This document shows positions 60,057 to 64,000 of a DNA stretch of 64,000 bases, piece after piece. The notes below the pieces were generated by a model. That model was not told the origin of the DNA. It searched no databases and was given only the letters and a program-made list of their open reading frames with translations. The stretch is from a virus. The stretch is from IMG/VR virus record IMGVR_UViG_3300028653_000014, positions 1 through 64,000 of that record; one strand, 5' to 3'. Within the stretch, counting starts at the first letter, position 1, and every line of letters starts with the position of its first letter. The position numbers and the translations under genes are program-made.

Positions 60057-60788
60057 TTAGTTGATCGAAGCGAGCGTTCGCAGGTGGTTCGTAAGCTGCG
60101 TCGTCGCCGTGCCGACGGAGAACTGCGCCGTTACCGACAGCGCCGAAGCAGCGACCGTTGAGAGCGACGAGACAACAGCCGGAACGTTCGCGCCTCCGGC
60201 GGTCATCGTGTAGATCGACTGCGGCGCAGAATCGGCCGCGACCGGCACGTCGTTCAGGAACACCTTGCCCATGCAGTACGCCGAACCTGCCGCGCCGATG
60301 GAGCGCCAGCACAACGTCGCCTGCAGCGAGCCGGTGTAGTTCGACCGAGCCGTCGCGGAGAGAGCGATGGCGGCGGTGGCGGCGAGCAGGGTCCCGGCGA
60401 CTCCACCCCAGCGGATACGGAACGTCAGGGTGCCCGGCGTGGTCACGACGTTCGACACATCGAACTCGCACTCGATCTTGAAGTACGCGCCCGAGTAGAT
60501 GTGCGGGTCGTTCGCGGCGAACGTGTAGTCCGGCGTGATGATCGCTTCGGCCGTCGAGTTCAGGATCTGCGTGCCGTCAGCGATGTCGGACGCGAGGATC
60601 TCGAAGAATCCCTGCTTCGTCGCGTTCGGGCCGGAACCACGCGGATGCGCTCGCGCCCGGTCGAGCTGCTCAAGCACCGATACGGGCAACCGCCCTTCCG
60701 CATAGGCGTCGTTCAAGTAGTCGCGGTAACGGTTGGCCTCGACCGGCTTGCCGGTACGAGGATCGAGGATAAGTCCGGGATTCATCAT
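60057..60788 (-). CDS. Minor tail protein, 243 residues
   Basis: N-terminus MMNPGLILDPRTGKPVEANR and a helix, then a beta-sandwich-like domain with an EFDVSNVVTTPGTLTFRIRW strand and SLQATLCWRSIGAAGSAYC. Similar jelly-roll domains are found in tail-associated receptor-binding proteins. Its ATG overlaps the gene upstream. Confidence 0.55.
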   Translation of the reverse strand: MMNPGLILDPRTGKPVEANRYRDYLNDAYAEGRLPVSVLEQLDRARAHPRGSGPNATKQGFFEILASDIADGTQILNSTAEAIITPDYTFAANDPHIYSGAYFKIECEFDVSNVVTTPGTLTFRIRWGGVAGTLLAATAAIALSATARSNYTGSLQATLCWRSIGAAGSAYCMGKVFLNDVPVAADSAPQSIYTMTAGGANVPAVVSSLSTVAASALSVTAQFSVGTATTQLTNHLRTLASIN

Positions 60789-61372
60789 GCCTCGCTGCTG
60801 GTCAGGCCGGAGGGCTGCACGACAGGCGTGTCGAGCGGGTTGATCGCCGTCGACGTGATCGACCCCCAGTAGATGATGTTCCCGGCACCGATGGTGACCG
60901 AGTCCAGGACGACATAGAACGTTGCCGTCTGGAGCGTCCCTGCATTCGTCGGGAACGTGATCGCGGTCGCGTTCGTGATCGCCGCCCCGGCCGTCGACGT
61001 CGGGAAGTTCGTCGTGTTCGCGGTGACCGTCACCCGTGTGTAGCCGGTGTACGACGCCTCACCCGAGGTCGCGCCCGTCGAGGCCGCCGTGATCGTCGAC
61101 GTCCAGAGCGCGTGGAAGCTCGAAGCGGGGAACGAAAACGCGGCGGCGTTCCAGTACGCGTTCAGCAGCTTGCTGGCGTAATACTGGGACTTGCCGGACG
61201 CCCAGACGACGAGGTCTTTCAGGCTGCGGCGGAAGCCCCGCGTGATGACGGCGCCGGGGCGCAGAGACGGCAGCCACGGCGTCTCGATGATCGCGCCGTC
61301 AGGGCAGAACGTCAGGTTGACGCGGTTGCCGCGCCGGTTGTGCCACTGGATCTGGTCGAGTGCGATCTCCAC
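60785..61372 (-). CDS. Tail or head accessory protein, 195 residues
   Basis: A GTG start. The first 70 residues are a globular domain (NRVNLTFCPDGAIIETPWLP, GFRRSLKDLVVWASGKSQYY), the rest is Thr/Ala-rich beta sequence (GYTRVTVTANTTNFPTSTAG; TFYVVLDSVTIGAGNI) like a fibre or decoration module. Lies between the AAA+ gene and the minor tail gene. Confidence 0.55.
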   Translation of the reverse strand: MEIALDQIQWHNRRGNRVNLTFCPDGAIIETPWLPSLRPGAVITRGFRRSLKDLVVWASGKSQYYASKLLNAYWNAAAFSFPASSFHALWTSTITAASTGATSGEASYTGYTRVTVTANTTNFPTSTAGAAITNATAITFPTNAGTLQTATFYVVLDSVTIGAGNIIYWGSITSTAINPLDTPVVQPSGLTSSEA

Positions 61373-61374
61373 GT

Positions 61375-61782
61375 CTACTCACCCCTCCGCTTCTTCAGCA
61401 TTTCCTGGATCGCCTCGTACTCGTTCTGGTCAACCTGCAGACCCGGCTGCACGCCGTCCTCCAGCACGATGTTCGCGAAGCGGCGATGCTTCCGCTCATG
61501 CCACGACCGGGTGTCCGCGTCCGTGGCGAGCCGGTAGCGCGAGTTGCCCTCGTCGTCGTCTTCGAGAACGAGCCGTTGGTCGGGAACCTCATGCGGGTGG
61601 GCGACCACGGCGGCGAGTTCGGCCTCGGCCTCGGCAATCGCGTCCTTGTCGCCGTTCGCGGTCGCGAAGTCAAGCTGTGCCTGCGCGATAGCGGTACGCC
61701 GCGTCTTGTCGGCCTCGTCCGTCTTGACGGTGTAGTGCCAACCGTCCATGTAGACGATCGGGCCGAACTCAGTTTCAGTCAT
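61375..61782 (-). CDS. Hypothetical helical protein, 135 residues
   Basis: A charged helical protein (AQAQLDFATANGDKDAIAEA) with a C-terminal helix (EYEAIQEMLKKRRGE). Its start overlaps the ATPase gene by the ATGACTGA junction. No domain recognised; position suggests a virion or assembly factor. Confidence 0.55.
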   Translation of the reverse strand: MTETEFGPIVYMDGWHYTVKTDEADKTRRTAIAQAQLDFATANGDKDAIAEAEAELAAVVAHPHEVPDQRLVLEDDDEGNSRYRLATDADTRSWHERKHRRFANIVLEDGVQPGLQVDQNEYEAIQEMLKKRRGE

Positions 61783-63892
61783 CGATGTCCTCCTGGACGT
61801 AGACCTTCTCGCCCGTGACGGGGTCGAACTGGATTCGTACCTGCCGCGGCTTCACTTCCGCCGTGTGAGTGTGAACCTCAACCTGGGCGGGCGGCACGTT
61901 CACGACCGTCTCGGGGACGTTCACGACGACCGACGGTGCGGCCTGCTCCGGCACGGTGAAGTTCACGACCGGCGCCTCCGCGGCGGCGACATGCACGTCG
62001 ACCTGGGGGGCGGTCTGTTCCGGCACATGGACGGTGATCTGCGCGGGTTCCACCCGCACATTCTGCTCCGGCACGTTAACGGTGATCGGGGCGGCGGCCG
62101 TTTCGGGTCTGAGCGCGAACTGGCGGAGCGCCTCGATGGCAGCCGAGGCGAGGATGTCGCCCTGCGCGGAGCCGCGCTCCTGCACCGCCGACGCGACGAG
62201 CGCCATGACGCCCTGCGTGGTCGACAGGTGCGCGGCCTCCAACGTTGCGAGCGCCGCTCTGAGAGCGTCTGTGTCCATCGTTCCGGCGCCGACACCCGGT
62301 AGATCACCCAGCGAGGCGATGAGGCTCTCAGCGGACGGTACGGTCTCCTGGACGGGTTCTGGCGGCGTCAGGTCTTCCAGCACGATCGGCTCGGCCGCGA
62401 GCGCGAGCACCTCGGCGAACAGTTCGTCGGTCACGCCCGCGTTACCGGCGCGCTCGGTCACCCACTTGGCCGGGTTCTCCGGGTAAACGACCTGCGCGTC
62501 CCACCATCCGTCCGGGAGCGCCTCGGCCTCATGCTCGAAGTTGTCGACCCCGTCGATCGCGAGCATGTCGTCCTTGATCGGGTCAGGGTCGGTCCAGTCA
62601 CCGCAGACGTACAGCACCGTCTTCGTGTCTGGATTCCACGCCGTCTCGCCGTAGCCGCTGGCCTCATCCTGATGCTTCGCGGCGACCTTGGCGATCTGAA
62701 CGCCTACGTCCTGCGCAGCCGCGGCAGACATGGAGACGACCTGCTCGGGTAGCGCCGCTTCGCCTTCGGCCTTCCGCGCGTACAACTCCGCAAGCGTGCC
62801 GCCCGTCTCGACGGTCTCGCCAAGGAACGCGGACGCCTCGTCGGCGGAGAGCGGCCCAAACTCCAACTGTGACGCGCAGCGGCCCGGACGGCTGACCGCC
62901 GGGTGCAACGTCCCGAGTTCGTCGTTCGTCGTCACGAGCGCCAGCACCCGCAGCCCCTGACCGATCATCCCGTCGACGACGTTGAGCAGCCGCGACAGCC
63001 CCTGACCGTACGACTCCTTCGCGTTCGCCGCGAGCAGTTCCCCGGTGTCTTCCAGGATCAGCACCCGCCACTTGCCCTGCGGGTCGCCTTCGCTGTAGAC
63101 GTCACCGGTCGGCTCGTCGATCACGTCGTAACTGTCGGAGAGGAGCACACCGATCATGTAGGACGGGTCCTTGACGAAGAACGCGTCCGGGTCGGTGATG
63201 TAGTGGAACTCAGCCCACTTCGACCATTCCGACGCGAGCGCACGGAGCGCCCATGACTTGCCGGTTCCCGGTTCGCCCTGCCAGAGGATCAGTTGGCCGT
63301 CCCGCTTCGGCTCGTCCCACGACATCAGGTCGGCAAGTTCGGTGCGGACGGCGGCGGTGTAGTTGTGCTCGATGCCGTCCCACTGCGCCGACTCGATCTT
63401 CCGGAGGCGTGACTCGGGGCCGAACTTCCCGAGCGTCCAGAACGTGATCGGCACCTTCCCCTCCGTCGAGTTCAGGTAGGACGCCGGGAACTGCGCCCTG
63501 AACGCCCCGCACATCGCCGAGGCCGCCGCGCGGTCGTCTGACGCAACCTGGACGCGTAGCCACCCCCAGGAGAGCGACACGAGCGACAGCACGCCATCGG
63601 GGGAGCAGACGACGGCGCTCTCCCCGTCCCGGAACAACGTGCCTGGGATGTCTCCGAGACCGGCCGACTCGCACGGCCACCGGTCAGAGACGATCTCGTT
63701 GTGGTTCGCGGCAATCGCGAGGCTCAGGAATCTCCGCTCCGCGAGGCTGCCCTGCGTCAACTCGTAGTTCGAGACGACCTCCGGCTCGGCTGTCCCGGCG
63801 GCTAGAAGCGCCTCGTGGACGGCGCGGCGGCGTGCCCTCACGGACGGGTGACGAACGAGCGCCGGACGGCCGATGCTGACGGTGCTACCCAC
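61775..63892 (-). CDS. AAA+ ATPase with a virion-type C-terminal extension, 705 residues
   Basis: Residues 1-190 are a domain that I do not recognise, possibly related to the N-terminal part of DUF5925-type ATPases. The AAA+ module follows: Walker A LILWQGEPGTGKSWALRALA (201-220), Walker B WRVLILEDTGELLAANAKES, sensor 1 LVTTNDELGTLHPAV and an arginine finger SRPGRCASQLEF. The last 130 residues carry repeated strands: ITVNVPEQNVRVEPAQITVH, VPEQTAPQVDVHVAAAEAPV, FTVPEQAAPSVVVNVPETVV, ending in VRIQFDPVTGEKVYVQED. Such VPEQ repeats and endings are typical of phage portal and head morphogenesis proteins. An unusual mix for one protein; GTG start. Confidence 0.7.
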   Translation of the reverse strand: MGSTVSIGRPALVRHPSVRARRRAVHEALLAAGTAEPEVVSNYELTQGSLAERRFLSLAIAANHNEIVSDRWPCESAGLGDIPGTLFRDGESAVVCSPDGVLSLVSLSWGWLRVQVASDDRAAASAMCGAFRAQFPASYLNSTEGKVPITFWTLGKFGPESRLRKIESAQWDGIEHNYTAAVRTELADLMSWDEPKRDGQLILWQGEPGTGKSWALRALASEWSKWAEFHYITDPDAFFVKDPSYMIGVLLSDSYDVIDEPTGDVYSEGDPQGKWRVLILEDTGELLAANAKESYGQGLSRLLNVVDGMIGQGLRVLALVTTNDELGTLHPAVSRPGRCASQLEFGPLSADEASAFLGETVETGGTLAELYARKAEGEAALPEQVVSMSAAAAQDVGVQIAKVAAKHQDEASGYGETAWNPDTKTVLYVCGDWTDPDPIKDDMLAIDGVDNFEHEAEALPDGWWDAQVVYPENPAKWVTERAGNAGVTDELFAEVLALAAEPIVLEDLTPPEPVQETVPSAESLIASLGDLPGVGAGTMDTDALRAALATLEAAHLSTTQGVMALVASAVQERGSAQGDILASAAIEALRQFALRPETAAAPITVNVPEQNVRVEPAQITVHVPEQTAPQVDVHVAAAEAPVVNFTVPEQAAPSVVVNVPETVVNVPPAQVEVHTHTAEVKPRQVRIQFDPVTGEKVYVQEDIDD
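62431..62444. promoter_or_regulatory. Operator-like inverted repeat, site 14
   Basis: TCACGCCCGCGTTA within the ATPase gene, translated as Gly-Asn-Ala-Gly-Val-Thr, the same residues as at site 8. Confidence 0.5.
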
Positions 63893-63894
63893 CG

Positions 63895-64000
63895 TTAGAC
63901 CTGGCGGGCAAGCTCGGCGAACTCAGCATGAGCGGCCAACGCCTTGAACCGCTCCAACTCGACGGCCGACAGTTCCTCGTCGAACACCGGGATGCCTGCC
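63895..64000 (-). CDS. C-terminal end of a gene cut by the right edge
   Basis: The last 34 codons before a TAA, reading GIPVFDEELSAVELERFKAL then a helical end (HAEFAELARQV). The TAA lies two bases before the GTG of the ATPase gene. The identity cannot be told; terminase, portal or head genes might be expected further to the right. Confidence 0.5.
   Translation of the reverse strand, partial: AGIPVFDEELSAVELERFKALAAHAEFAELARQV

Noticed and set aside
1-64000. tRNA genes, CRISPR arrays, integrase/attP and rRNA
   Set aside because: I looked for cloverleaf-type segments, regularly spaced short repeats and recombinase motifs and saw none; short or unusual tRNAs could be missed by eye.
1-64000. 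A toxin-antitoxin or known anti-phage defence system
   Set aside because: No recognisable pair (for example RelE/MazF, abortive-infection or restriction-modification genes) was found; the nucleases here are HNH, VRR-NUC and intein types.

Overview
This 64 kb window is a large part of a tailed bacteriophage genome (Caudoviricetes). A tape measure protein of about 1,134 residues, a frameshifted tail-assembly chaperone pair and no sheath gene point to a long, non-contractile (siphovirus) tail. The DNA is GC-rich. GTG starts overlapping the previous TGA stop are very common, several genes look leaderless, and the HNH and zinc-ribbon gene content is typical of phages of Actinobacteria; that host is an inference. 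Both edges cut through genes. I see no terminase, portal, DNA polymerase, integrase or tRNA, so those genes, if present, lie outside.

Layout. 0-27 kb, all minus strand: an early/accessory region of many small overlapping genes, often with Cys pairs, plus a ParB/ASCH protein, a VRR-NUC nuclease, a HerA-type ATPase, a metallophosphatase, a cupin, a ribbon-helix-helix protein, a Flp-pilin-like peptide and a replication/recombination module (helicase loader-like protein, DnaB helicase, winged-helix initiator, ERF annealing protein, SSB). 27-28.2 kb, plus strand: a secreted lysozyme-fold protein and one unknown gene. 28.2-50.3 kb, mainly minus strand: endolysin-like peptidase, membrane proteins, tail proteins, tape measure, chaperones, a gp10-like connector containing an intein, connectors, tail tube and HK97-type major capsid protein; two plus-strand HNH genes and one minus-strand HNH gene interrupt it. 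50.5-55.9 kb: a regulatory island, a minus-strand cluster with an HExxH protease and a plus-strand operon ending in a virion lysozyme that contains a second intein. 55.9-64 kb, minus strand: glycosyltransferase-like protein, a fibre with 21 repeats of 20 residues, a beta-helix spike-like protein, tail-associated proteins and an AAA+ ATPase with a virion-type C-terminus.

Two dispersed DNA signals seem to organise expression. One is a 14-bp inverted repeat, TNACGC-NN-GCGTNA, found 14 times from 4 to 62 kb. It usually sits at gene ends or promoters and often supplies the stop codon (TAA or TGA) and sometimes the GTG start of the neighbouring gene. It resembles in logic, but not in sequence, the stoperators of cluster A mycobacteriophages or the conserved inverted repeats of phiC31. 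The other is a promoter family with a TAGNNT -10 box and a TAG-starting -35 box 16-17 bp upstream, frequently placed so that the mRNA would have almost no leader.

The window is also unusually rich in mobile endonucleases: eleven HNH-type genes and two inteins, one with a DUF559/Vsr-type nuclease and one with a LAGLIDADG nuclease. Several genes carry apparent one-base frameshifts, mostly in short G or C runs; these are either sequencing errors or real decay.
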